DNA from: Candidatus Aridivita willemsiae
Lineage (GTDB): Bacteria; Actinomycetota; CADDZG01; WHSQ01
Reading direction: 5' to 3'
NCBI GenBank assembly: GCA_013695835.1
Contig: JACCZU010000004.1
Span: 1 to 33,217 of the forward strand
Length of the DNA stretch: 33,217 nt
Position numbers and translations under genes: made by a program. The notes under the pieces are model-generated. The model was not told the origin of the DNA and made no database searches. It saw only the letters and a program-made list of their open reading frames with translations. Shown in pieces: positions 23,026 to 30,797 of the stretch (the first letter of the stretch is position 1; each line of letters starts with the position of its first letter).

Positions 23026-23423
23026 GCTCGGTACGCGCGCCGAAGTCGATCGCCGACGTGCTGGCCGAGGCGCGCTCCAAGATCCGCCGCCTGCCGCCGC
23101 TGGAGGCGCAGCGAGCGGTCACAGGGGGAGCCCTCCTCGTTGACATTCGTCCCGCCGGGCAGCGACGCAGGGAGGAGGGTATCCCGGGCGCGCTGATCAT
23201 CGAGCGAAACCTTCTTGAATGGCGCCTCGACCCGTCGAGCGACACCGTCATTCCCGAGGTCAAGGGTCACGAGCAGCAGATCATCATTTTCTGCTCCGAG
23301 GGATACACCTCGAGCCTCGCGGCAGCCGCCCTCAAGGAGCTCGGCTTCGAGTCGGCTGCCGATCTCGAGGGCGGGTTCCTCGCCTGGAAGTCGGCCGGGC
23401 TTCCCACCACCACAGGCGCTTAG
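23022..23423 (+). CDS. rhodanese-like sulfurtransferase
   Basis: A single-domain rhodanese of 133 residues from TTG 23022, which overlaps the cysteine dioxygenase stop in TTGA. It has the ALLVDIRP segment near 37-44, the IPGALIIERN segment near 54-63, and the active-site loop CSEGYTS starting with Cys91, which would carry the persulfide. The LEGGFLAWKSAGLP ending is characteristic. The loop allows sulfur transfer, but the natural donor and acceptor cannot be read from the sequence. Coupling to cysteine dioxygenase suggests handling of sulfur released in cysteine breakdown. It converges with the next gene over 22 bases. Confidence 0.9.
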   Translation: MSSVRAPKSIADVLAEARSKIRRLPPLEAQRAVTGGALLVDIRPAGQRRREEGIPGALIIERNLLEWRLDPSSDTVIPEVKGHEQQIIIFCSEGYTSSLAAAALKELGFESAADLEGGFLAWKSAGLPTTTGA

Positions 23424-23445
23424 GAGTAACGGGCCCGGCCGGCGC

Positions 23446-24447
23446 TCAGCGGTAGCGCAACATCGTCCCTGCTCCGGCGGCCTCTGCCCTCCGGACGATC
23501 ATGTGGGCGACGGCCACGTCGGTCGTTCCGAGGCCCCGGTGCCAGAACAGCGTTCTTTCCTCCGGGCTGGCCCGGCCGGGGAGCCGTCCCACGACGATGT
23601 CACCGAGCTCGGCATGGAGGGTGTCTTCGGTCAGGAGCCCCTCATCGACGTGACGTCGCAGAGAGCCGAACTGCCCGGCTCTCGCCTGCCCCCAGTCGTC
23701 GACCACGATCTTGTCCATCACGGCAGTCAAGGAAAGCTCGACCGCGCTTACGGTCCCGTAGGGGACGACGAAGGTTCCCGGTGTCACCCACGCGGTGCGC
23801 AGCAGCACCTCAGGCGCCGTGAGCCGTGACGCTTCCACCATGATGTCTGCGCCTGCGAGGGCCTCCTCGGAGGTTGCGACGGCCCTGACCGTCTTACCCA
23901 GGTCCTTAGTGAGGCGCCCGGCAAAGGCCTCGCGCGACTCGGCGCGCCGGCTTGTCACTCGCACCTCATCGAAATCGTAGATGTCGTTGAGCATCGCCAC
24001 GTTCCACCACGCTGTGCCGCGCGCTCCGATATGGCCGAGCACCCTCGAGTCGGTGCGGGCGAGATGGCGCGCGCCCAGAGCCGTCAACGCCCCCGTTCGC
24101 GCATCTGTGATCATCGAGGCGTCGACGATCGCGGTGGGCGCGCCGGTCGTAGGGTCGTAGAGGGTGACGAGCGCAAGCTCGCTCGGCAGCCCCACCTTGT
24201 AGTTGTCTACGAAGTCGCCGACAACCTTTATGCCGCTTACGTTGTGTGGCCCTAGGTGGGCACGCAGGATGTTGAAGTGACCGGCACCGTCGTTTGCCGG
24301 GACGAGGTGGGTGCGCGGCTCCAAGACGACGTCCCCGTTGCCCTGAGCGCGCACGGCGGACTCAACCGCCGCAAAGATCTCTGCTCTCGAGATGCCGAGC
24401 AGTTCGATGTCGGGGCCAGAAACGAAACGCAGCCACAGCTCCTTCAT
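23446..24447 (-). CDS. ornithine cyclodeaminase/mu-crystallin family protein
   Basis: An NAD(P)-dependent enzyme of the ornithine cyclodeaminase family, 333 residues from ATG 24447 (GTG 24477 would add 10 residues; neither has a clear ribosome binding site). The N-terminal part carries EPRTHL and GIKVVGDFVDN substrate-domain segments. A Rossmann part follows, in which the usual GxGxxG reads GHIGARGTA, and EGLLTEDTLHAELGDIVVG is typical of the family near the C-terminus. Family members include ornithine cyclodeaminase, alanine dehydrogenase, ketimine reductases and EutC of ectoine use, so the substrate is open. It is the last gene downstream of an OpuC-type transporter operon, from which a strong hairpin separates it. 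Confidence 0.85.
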   Translation of the reverse strand: MKELWLRFVSGPDIELLGISRAEIFAAVESAVRAQGNGDVVLEPRTHLVPANDGAGHFNILRAHLGPHNVSGIKVVGDFVDNYKVGLPSELALVTLYDPTTGAPTAIVDASMITDARTGALTALGARHLARTDSRVLGHIGARGTAWWNVAMLNDIYDFDEVRVTSRRAESREAFAGRLTKDLGKTVRAVATSEEALAGADIMVEASRLTAPEVLLRTAWVTPGTFVVPYGTVSAVELSLTAVMDKIVVDDWGQARAGQFGSLRRHVDEGLLTEDTLHAELGDIVVGRLPGRASPEERTLFWHRGLGTTDVAVAHMIVRRAEAAGAGTMLRYR

Positions 24448-24506
24448 GGGGGCAGGCGCCCGCCCCGGCGGGACCACAAGACAAGGACGGGCTCCGTGCG
24501 CGAGGT

Positions 24507-24533
24507 GGGGCCGGGGGTGGATCCCCCGGCCCC
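24507..24533 (-). terminator. strong GC hairpin between transporter operon and the ornithine cyclodeaminase-like gene
   Basis: Perfect 11-base arms GGGGCCGGGGG (24507-24517) and CCCCCGGCCCC (24523-24533) with a 5-base loop. No T run follows on the minus strand, so it is either a T-less terminator or a stabilising 3' structure for the binding-protein mRNA, letting some readthrough reach the last gene. Confidence 0.6.
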
Positions 24534-24564
24534 AGTCATCGCAGTCTCCGATTCCCTCGCTGCC

Positions 24565-25506
24565 TCAGTTTCCGAGGAGGCCCTCGTCTTCGAGGAACTG
24601 GGTGGCGACATCGACGGGGTCTTCCTTGTCCACGTCGACAAGGGCGTTGAGCTTGGTCAGTGCTTCGGTGGTGAGCTTGGCGGATAAGTCGTCGAGCGCC
24701 TTTTCGATCTCGGGTGTCGACGCGTCTGCGCGTATCACCGGGATGATGTTTTCGGCGGGGATGAGCGGCTTGTCTTCTTCGAGAAAGACCCAGCCCTTGT
24801 CGCCGATGATGCCCTGGGTCGTGAACGCGCGCCCGACGTCGATGGCACCGCTCTCAAGCGCTTCGATCGTGAGGGGGCCGCCGGCGTCGAGCGACTTGAA
24901 CTCGGCGAACTCGATCCCGTAGACGTCCTTGAGCCCGGGGAGCCCGACGTTGCGGGTCTTTTCCTCCGGGGGGCCTCCCGCGATGAGCTCGTCGGCCACG
25001 GGGGCCAGGTCCGAGACCGTCTCGAGGTTGTACTGCTCGGCGGTTTCCGGCGTTACCACAAGCCCGTCCTGGTCCTGGGCCGGAGCGGGCTCGAGTACCT
25101 GTATGTCGGGCTCGAGCTCGTCGCTGAGGGTCTGGACAAGCTCCTCAGTCGAGGTCGTCGTCACCTCGTCCTCGGTGACGAAGGCTGTGAGCGCCCCCGT
25201 GTACTCGGGAACCAGATCGATCTCGCCCTGCTCGACCGCAGGGAAGATGATCTCCCTTGAAGCGCCAGGCTGGCGCGTCTCAACTTCTACGCCGATGTCC
25301 TCGAGGATCGCCGAGTACATCTCGGCGAGAATGATGTTCTCAGTGAAGTTCACCGACCCGACCGTGACCGGGCCCCCGCCGCCTTCGTCGCTCGAGCCAC
25401 CGCCTGTGTCGAGGGTTCCGTCCTCGGCGGCGCATCCGGCGCTTAACAGCGCCAAGGCGGCGAACGCCGCCACCACCCGTCGCGTTCTGATGCTGCTCAT
25501 GGACAT
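24565..25506 (-). CDS. glycine betaine/choline-type ABC transporter substrate-binding lipoprotein
   Basis: An OpuAC-fold binding protein of 313 residues that should catch the solute outside the cell and deliver it to the two permeases. A lipoprotein signal peptide ends in LSAG-Cys25, followed by a Gly/Ser/Asp linker. The mature domain starts TVGSVNFTENIILAEMY and continues with EQGEIDLVPEYTGAL, both typical of the OpuC/ProX group (osmoprotectants or choline). ATG 25506 has a GGGAAGGGAG ribosome binding site at good spacing. The adjacent hut genes raise the possibility of histidine as substrate, as for Sinorhizobium HutXWV. It follows the second permease after 41 bases. Confidence 0.9.
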   Translation of the reverse strand: MSMSSIRTRRVVAAFAALALLSAGCAAEDGTLDTGGGSSDEGGGGPVTVGSVNFTENIILAEMYSAILEDIGVEVETRQPGASREIIFPAVEQGEIDLVPEYTGALTAFVTEDEVTTTSTEELVQTLSDELEPDIQVLEPAPAQDQDGLVVTPETAEQYNLETVSDLAPVADELIAGGPPEEKTRNVGLPGLKDVYGIEFAEFKSLDAGGPLTIEALESGAIDVGRAFTTQGIIGDKGWVFLEEDKPLIPAENIIPVIRADASTPEIEKALDDLSAKLTTEALTKLNALVDVDKEDPVDVATQFLEDEGLLGN

Positions 25507-25547
25507 GTGTTCTCCCTTCCCACGAGCCGGCCCCTGTGGCTGGCTAC

Positions 25548-26258
25548 TTATGCAGTAGTAGAGCCTAGCTTGGCTCTGATAGTTGCGGTCCGCTTGCGCG
25601 GGGTGACGCCCTCGGACACGAGCGCGTTCTGCAGCGCCCCGAAGGCGACCTCAACGGCAAGCGAAAGCACCGCCACGAGAACCGCCCCACCGGTCATCTG
25701 GGCAAGGTCGAATGTGGCGAGCCCGTCGATCAAGAACCGCCCGAGGCCCCCAAAGCCGATGTAGGCGGCGAGCGTGGCAGTCGCCACGACCTGAACCGCC
25801 GAGGTCCTTATGCCCGCCATGATCAGCGGCATGGCGACCGGGATCTCGACATCTTTGAGCACTTGAAACCCAGTCAGCCCCATCCCCTCGGCGGACTCGC
25901 GCACCCCTCGGTCCACCGATCGGATACCGACGTAGGTGTTTGTAACGATGGGAGGGATTGCGAGCGCAACAAGCGCTGCGTAAACCGGTAACAGGTTCAG
26001 ACCGGCGGCGATATAGACGAGGATGATGATGCCGAGTGAAGGAATCGCGCGGCCCGTGTTGGTCAGGTTGATCGCAAGGAGGCCGCCCCTCCCGGTGTGG
26101 CCGAGCACCAAGGCTAGAGGCAGCGCAATCAATGCGCCGATAAAGGTCGCGATCAGTGAGTACTGAATGTGCTCCCACAGGCGGGCCGGGATGCCCTCCG
26201 TCCCGCTCCAGTTGATCGGATCGGAAAACCACTCGAAGAGATCGGCGAGAAACTCCAT
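25548..26258 (-). CDS. ABC transporter permease, OpuC type (second)
   Basis: A BPD_transp_1 membrane protein of 236 residues with about six membrane segments. The EAA loop EGMGLTGFQVLKDVEIPVAMPLIMAGIR lies near residues 125-152 and contacts the ATPase. It is longer than its partner permease at both ends. ATG 26258 lies three bases after the stop of the upstream permease (TAG CCC ATG). It should form a heterodimer with it in the membrane. The C-terminal tail is basic. Confidence 0.92.
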   Translation of the reverse strand: MEFLADLFEWFSDPINWSGTEGIPARLWEHIQYSLIATFIGALIALPLALVLGHTGRGGLLAINLTNTGRAIPSLGIIILVYIAAGLNLLPVYAALVALAIPPIVTNTYVGIRSVDRGVRESAEGMGLTGFQVLKDVEIPVAMPLIMAGIRTSAVQVVATATLAAYIGFGGLGRFLIDGLATFDLAQMTGGAVLVAVLSLAVEVAFGALQNALVSEGVTPRKRTATIRAKLGSTTA

Positions 26259-26261
26259 GGG

Positions 26262-26897
26262 CTACCTTCTCGTCCTTGCCCATGGGGTGAGCACTCTCTG
26301 AACCCCAACGAGAGAGAGATCGGCCGCAACCGCGAGGGCAACGGAAAGGACTATGCCCACGATGATCGGGGTGGCGAAGTCCCGCCTGAAGCCGTCGATG
26401 AAGAAGGCCCCGAGCCCGCCGAAGGTGATGAGCGCGGTGATGGTGACCAACCCGATGGTGGTGACCGCCGCGATGCGAAGGCCGGCGATGACCACGGGCA
26501 GGGCGATCGGGAGCTCGACCTTCATGAGCAGGGCGAGAGGCCTGTAGCCCATTGCCTCTGCGGCTTCTTTTACGTCGTCTGGGACGCCGCGCAGTCCCTC
26601 GACGGTGTTTCGCACCAGGACGAGCAGAGTGTAGATCGTGAGCCCCAGGATGCAGGTCGTCTCGGACAACCCCGTGAACGGCAAGAGAAGCAGAAACAAC
26701 GCAATGGAGGGGATGGTGAACAACACGCCGGTTATCCCGAGAATGGGCTGATAGAGGCGAGGATAACGAGCCGCTACAAGGGCCAGAGGAAAGGCAATGA
26801 TGAACCCGAAGAACAGCGCAGAAACCGTGAAGGTGATGTGCTGAAGGAGCAGATGCTGGATATCGTCGAGATGGCTGCCTACCCACGCCCAGTCCAT
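26262..26897 (-). CDS. ABC transporter permease, OpuC type (first)
   Basis: A BPD_transp_1 permease of 211 residues with the family start WVGSHLDDIQHLLLQHI and several membrane helices. The EAA loop EAAEAMGYRPLALLMKVELPIALPVVIAGL is near 108-139. The C-terminal end reads VGVQRVLTPWAR. The ATG shares its A with the TGA of the upstream ATPase gene (TGATG), so translation is coupled. Two different permease genes with one ATPase and one lipoprotein is the OpuC (OpuCABCD) layout rather than the ProU layout with a single permease. Confidence 0.92.
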   Translation of the reverse strand: MDWAWVGSHLDDIQHLLLQHITFTVSALFFGFIIAFPLALVAARYPRLYQPILGITGVLFTIPSIALFLLLLPFTGLSETTCILGLTIYTLLVLVRNTVEGLRGVPDDVKEAAEAMGYRPLALLMKVELPIALPVVIAGLRIAAVTTIGLVTITALITFGGLGAFFIDGFRRDFATPIIVGIVLSVALAVAADLSLVGVQRVLTPWARTRR

Positions 26898-28048
26898 CAG
26901 ACTCTCTCCGCCTCCTCGTTGACCTCGGCGCCGGTCATCGTGCCGGGCCCGGGATCACTGTCCTGAAGCTCGCGCGCGAGGAGCTCTTGGGTGAGAAGAC
27001 CTTCGTAAGCGCTGTCGTCACCGATGCGCGCAGCAACGCCGGTGAGCGACGTCACCATCGCGTTGAGAGCCGCCCTCAGCGAGTCCTCTTTGTAGATCTC
27101 CGCGCTAAAAGGCTTCGCTTCGATGTCGCCGACGCGGCCACTACCGTCGATGTCGGCGACATGGGCCCATCCGAGAAGCTTGCGATCCTTAACGATTACC
27201 ACCCAGTCGGAGCCGTTGTCGCGGGCAACCGCGCGCGCACGCGCCCCATCGTCGTCGGGCCCGACGACGGGGCCTTCGACGGCAGACACTTTTGACACCG
27301 GGATCAAAGCCAGTCGCTTGAGGCCGCGCTCGGCCCCGAGAAAGCTTGCGACGAAGTCGGTGGCGGGGTGAGCGAGGATTTCTTCGGGCGATGCGTACTG
27401 CTGGAGATGTCCCCCCTCCGACATTATGGCTATGCGATCGCCCATCTTGATGGCCTCGTCGATGTCGTGTGTGACGAACACGATTGTTTTTTTGACATCG
27501 CGTTGAAGGCGCAGGAACTCGTCTTGCAAGCGCGACCTCACGATCGGGTCGACTGCTCCGAAGGGCTCGTCCATGAGCATTATCGGAGGGTCAACCGCCA
27601 GGGCGCGTGCAACGCCGACGCGCTGTTGCTGGCCGCCGGAGAGCTGATGCGGATAACGGTCGCGCACCTCGTCGGGGAGCCCGACGACCTCGATGAGCTC
27701 GTCGACCCTTTCGTTGGTGCGTTTCTTGTCCCAGTCGATGAGCTGAGGGACGGTCGCGATGTTCTCTGCGATCGTGCGATGGGGGAACAATCCGATCTGC
27801 TGGATGACATAGCCAATGCGCCGCCTCAGCTCGGGCGGATCGATCTTCATCGCGTCCTGTCCGTCGACCGTGATGGTGCCGTCGGTGGGCTCGATCATGC
27901 GGTTGACCATCCGCAGAGTCGTGGTCTTCCCGCAACCCGAGGGCCCGACGAAGACGGCGACCTCACCCTCAGGCACCTCCAGGCTTAGGTCATCAACGGC
28001 CGTTGTGCCGTCGGGGAAGCGCTTGCTAACGCTTTCAAAAGTGATCAC
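26897..28048 (-). CDS. ABC transporter ATP-binding protein, OpuCA type with C-terminal CBS region
   Basis: The ATPase of the quaternary-amine/osmoprotectant-type importer, 383 residues. Walker A GPSGCGKT is at 35-42, a Q-loop sits in [11 protein letters not shown], the signature motif LSGGQQQR is near 138-145 and Walker [12 protein letters not shown] follows, with an H-loop in FVTHD. The C-terminal 130 residues look like degenerate CBS domains, which in OpuA respond to ionic strength. The acidic end extends past the usual length. The start is GTG 28048. It is the first gene of the five-gene minus-strand operon and divergent from the M20 hydrolase gene. Confidence 0.93.
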   Translation of the reverse strand: MITFESVSKRFPDGTTAVDDLSLEVPEGEVAVFVGPSGCGKTTTLRMVNRMIEPTDGTITVDGQDAMKIDPPELRRRIGYVIQQIGLFPHRTIAENIATVPQLIDWDKKRTNERVDELIEVVGLPDEVRDRYPHQLSGGQQQRVGVARALAVDPPIMLMDEPFGAVDPIVRSRLQDEFLRLQRDVKKTIVFVTHDIDEAIKMGDRIAIMSEGGHLQQYASPEEILAHPATDFVASFLGAERGLKRLALIPVSKVSAVEGPVVGPDDDGARARAVARDNGSDWVVIVKDRKLLGWAHVADIDGSGRVGDIEAKPFSAEIYKEDSLRAALNAMVTSLTGVAARIGDDSAYEGLLTQELLARELQDSDPGPGTMTGAEVNEEAERV

Positions 28049-28107
28049 AGGAGTCCCACCCAGGGGTCTGGCGCGATCACGCCCCGTGGCCGCGCAGTAA
28101 GCGTCGA

Positions 28108-28113
28108 ACTATA
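28108..28113 (-). promoter_or_regulatory. candidate -10 element for the transporter operon
   Basis: On the minus strand TATAGT lies in the 113-base divergent spacer between the ATPase gene and the M20 gene (28049-28161). The -35 region is poor, so this is a weak call. Confidence 0.25.
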
Positions 28114-28161
28114 CATTTGTCCCAGCCAAGTCACTCTATTCGAGGAAAGGGCCTAGGCGGC

Positions 28162-29394
28162 ATGGAGGGACGCTCCGATCTCGCCCAACGCTTCCACCAG
28201 AGTTTCGCCGAGATTGCCGCCATCGGCAGGGCCGCGGCCGGCGGCTACAAGAGGTGGGCATGGACCCCCGAGGACCGGGCCGCGCGGGCCTGGTTCGAGC
28301 ACAGGGCCGCAGCCGCAGGGCTCGACGTCGAGGTCGACCGCAACGGCAACCAGTGGGCGTGGTGGGGCGCACCGGGCACGGGGGCCGTGGCGACCGGAAG
28401 CCATCTCGACACGGTCGCCTCAGGCGGCGCTTTCGACGGCGCGCTCGGCATCGTCTCGAGCCTTGTTGCGGTCGAGGAGCTGCGGCTGCGCGGCCTCGAG
28501 CTCAAGCGACCCGTAGCGGTTGTTAACTTCTGGGAGGAAGAGGGTGCCCGCTTCGGGATCCCGACCGCCGGCAGCGGCCTCATGACCGGCCACGTTGACC
28601 CGGTGACGGCGCGTGGGCGGCGCGCTCATGATGGAGCGGCCCTCGGCGACGAGCTCGAGGCCTTCGGTATCGACCCCTCGGGCCTGGGGGCCGATCCCGA
28701 GCGGACCTCGGGCATCTCTTGTTACGTCGAGCTGCACGTCGAGCAGGGGCGCAATCTCGTGCACGAGCAAGCCGCGCTCGGCGTTGGTACCGGTGTGTGG
28801 GGTCATGGACGCTGGAGGCTCGATCTCCACGGCGAGGCGAACCACGCAGGGACGACGCGCATGGGCGACCGCAGGGACCCGATGGCGGTTCTTGCCGCAG
28901 CGATCGTGGCGGCGCGCCGGGAGGCCATCGCCGCCGGCGCCGTGGCGACCATCGGGCGCGTCGAGGTCGAGCCCAACGTCGCCAATGCGATCCCCGACCT
29001 AGTCACCGTCTGGCTCGACGCCAGAGCTGAGGAGGACGCGCGCGTCGACGATGTGGTGGAGAGATGGTGGACAGCAGTGCAGTCGGAGGCAGCGGCTAAT
29101 GGGGTTGAAGCGAAGCTCTCCGAGCAGTCACGCAGCGCACCGGTGGCCTTCGATGCCGGGCTGCGCACGACGATCCAAGGCGTGCTCGAGGCGAGGGGCG
29201 GGCGCGCCGTTCCGCTCCCAAGCCCTGCCGGACACGATGCCGCCGAAATGTCGGCGGTTTGCCCGGCTGCAATGCTGTTTGTTCGCAACCCCACCGGGGT
29301 GAGCCACAACCCCGCCGAGCACGCCGAGACTCAGGACTGCGTTACCGGCGTCGAGGCGCTTGCCGCTGTGCTCGAGGAGCTTGCGTGCCGCTGA
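28162..29394 (+). CDS. M20 amidohydrolase of the allantoate/N-carbamoyl family, linked to histidine degradation
   Basis: A dinuclear metal hydrolase of 410 residues. Metal ligands are visible in GSHLDT (His81, Asp83 region), Asp92 in AFDGA, the NFWEEEGARFG segment (Glu125-127), HVEQG and the C-terminal SHNPAEH. The dimerisation part includes GEANHAGTTRMGDRRD. Annotation transfer would say allantoate amidohydrolase or N-carbamoyl-amino-acid hydrolase. Its place next to hutF and hutI, which I recall also from Streptomyces, suggests it may remove formate from N-formylglutamate, the step of HutG, which is absent here. ATG 28162 is preferred over TTG 28117 because similarity starts near it. The stop lies 10 bases inside hutF. 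Confidence 0.85.
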   Translation: MEGRSDLAQRFHQSFAEIAAIGRAAAGGYKRWAWTPEDRAARAWFEHRAAAAGLDVEVDRNGNQWAWWGAPGTGAVATGSHLDTVASGGAFDGALGIVSSLVAVEELRLRGLELKRPVAVVNFWEEEGARFGIPTAGSGLMTGHVDPVTARGRRAHDGAALGDELEAFGIDPSGLGADPERTSGISCYVELHVEQGRNLVHEQAALGVGTGVWGHGRWRLDLHGEANHAGTTRMGDRRDPMAVLAAAIVAARREAIAAGAVATIGRVEVEPNVANAIPDLVTVWLDARAEEDARVDDVVERWWTAVQSEAAANGVEAKLSEQSRSAPVAFDAGLRTTIQGVLEARGGRAVPLPSPAGHDAAEMSAVCPAAMLFVRNPTGVSHNPAEHAETQDCVTGVEALAAVLEELACR

Positions 29395-30797
29395 AGCGGT
29401 TCTTCGCCGAGCTCGCCTGGGCCGGGCGCGCCGAGGTCGACACCAAGGCGGCGCTGCGCGCGGCGGGGGATGTGATAACCGGGGCGCAGATAGCGCGCGA
29501 CGTCATGATCGAAGTCGACGACGGCCGCATCACCAAAGTGACCCCCGGCGAGGTTCAAGACGCTGAGTCGGTGCGTCTCACGGGGCTCACCATCCCCGGG
29601 CTTGCCAACGCACATTCCCACGCATTTCAGCGCGCGCTGCGAGGGCGCACGCACCAGGGTGCCGGCGATTTCTGGACCTGGCGGGAGGCAATGTACGAAA
29701 CAGCCTCGGCCCTCGACCCGGATCGCTACTACGCGCTCGCGCGCGCCACTTATGCGGAGATGGCCCTGGCCGGAATCACCGCCGTCGGGGAGTTCCACTA
29801 CCTCCATCACGGCCCCGGCGGCCGCGCCTACGGCGACCCCAACGAGATGGGCAGGGCGTTGATCGCCGCGGCCCGGGACGCTGGGATACGCATCACGCTG
29901 CTCGATTGCTGCTATCTGCGCGGCGGCTTCGACCGGCCGCTCGACGGCGTCCAGGTACGGTTCGGCGACGGTGACGCCGAGCGGTGGGCAGAGCGCATGG
30001 AGGACCTCCTCGGCTCTCAGTCGGACACCGTTCTGGTGGCGGCCGCGATCCACAGCGTGCGTGCTGTGGATCCGAAGGCGATGGCAACGGTGGCGCGCTT
30101 CGCCTCGGAACACGAGATGCCGCTTCACGTACATGTGTCGGAGCAGCGGAGCGAAAATGCAGAGTGCCTCGAGGCCACCGGGCACACGCCGGCGGGGCAG
30201 CTCGCCCGCACCGGGGTGCTCGGGCCTTCGACGACCGCGGTTCACGCCACTCACCTGGATGAGGCCGACGTCGTGTCTCTCGGCCGCAGCGGGGCTCACG
30301 TGTGCATGTGCCCCACAACCGAGCGGGATCTTGCGGATGGGGTGGGCCCGGCGCGCGCCCTCGCACGCGCGGGAAGCCCCCTCTGCCTCGGAACCGACAG
30401 CCACGCATCGATCGATCTGTTCGAGGAGGCGCGCGCCGTCGAGCTCGACGAACGCCTCATCACCGAGCGCCGCGGTCATCACAGGGCCCCCGATCTCCTT
30501 CACGCTGCGACTGCGGCCGGCATGCAGTCGCTCGGCTGGAACGGCGGTGTGCTCGAGCCCGGCGCACCCGCCGATTTCGTGACGCTCGATCTTGCCTCTG
30601 TGAGGCTGGCCGGCGTCGAGCCCTCTTCAGTGCTCGAGCATCTCGTCTTTGCCGCCTCGGCAGCCGACGTCGTCGGAGTGATCGTCGGCGGCGAGCAGGT
30701 GGTCGCCGCCCGGCGCCACACCAAAGTGCCCGACGTGGCGCGGTCGTTGTCGCAGGCCATCAAGGCGGTCGTCGAGCCTGCCGCTGTGGCGCCGTGA
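29385..30797 (+). CDS. hutF: formimidoylglutamate deiminase
   Basis: An amidohydrolase-superfamily enzyme converting N-formimidoyl-L-glutamate to N-formyl-L-glutamate plus ammonia in the five-step histidine degradation route. The 470-residue product begins at GTG 29385, with GAGGAG about seven bases upstream. The metal site is seen in NAHSHAFQRALRG (His77, His79), a HVHVSEQ segment, HATHLDEAD and GTDSHASIDLFEEAR. The very conserved FQRALRG and EFHYLHHGPGG segments point to HutF rather than guanine deaminase. It overlaps the M20 gene by 10 bases and the hutI start in GTGA. Confidence 0.93.
   Translation: MPLKRFFAELAWAGRAEVDTKAALRAAGDVITGAQIARDVMIEVDDGRITKVTPGEVQDAESVRLTGLTIPGLANAHSHAFQRALRGRTHQGAGDFWTWREAMYETASALDPDRYYALARATYAEMALAGITAVGEFHYLHHGPGGRAYGDPNEMGRALIAAARDAGIRITLLDCCYLRGGFDRPLDGVQVRFGDGDAERWAERMEDLLGSQSDTVLVAAAIHSVRAVDPKAMATVARFASEHEMPLHVHVSEQRSENAECLEATGHTPAGQLARTGVLGPSTTAVHATHLDEADVVSLGRSGAHVCMCPTTERDLADGVGPARALARAGSPLCLGTDSHASIDLFEEARAVELDERLITERRGHHRAPDLLHAATAAGMQSLGWNGGVLEPGAPADFVTLDLASVRLAGVEPSSVLEHLVFAASAADVVGVIVGGEQVVAARRHTKVPDVARSLSQAIKAVVEPAAVAP

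Noticed and set aside
26169-26966. Plus-strand open frame opposite the two permeases
   Set aside because: Complement of hydrophobic membrane segments gives a Glu/Asp/Arg/Gly-rich frame; it is a composition artefact.
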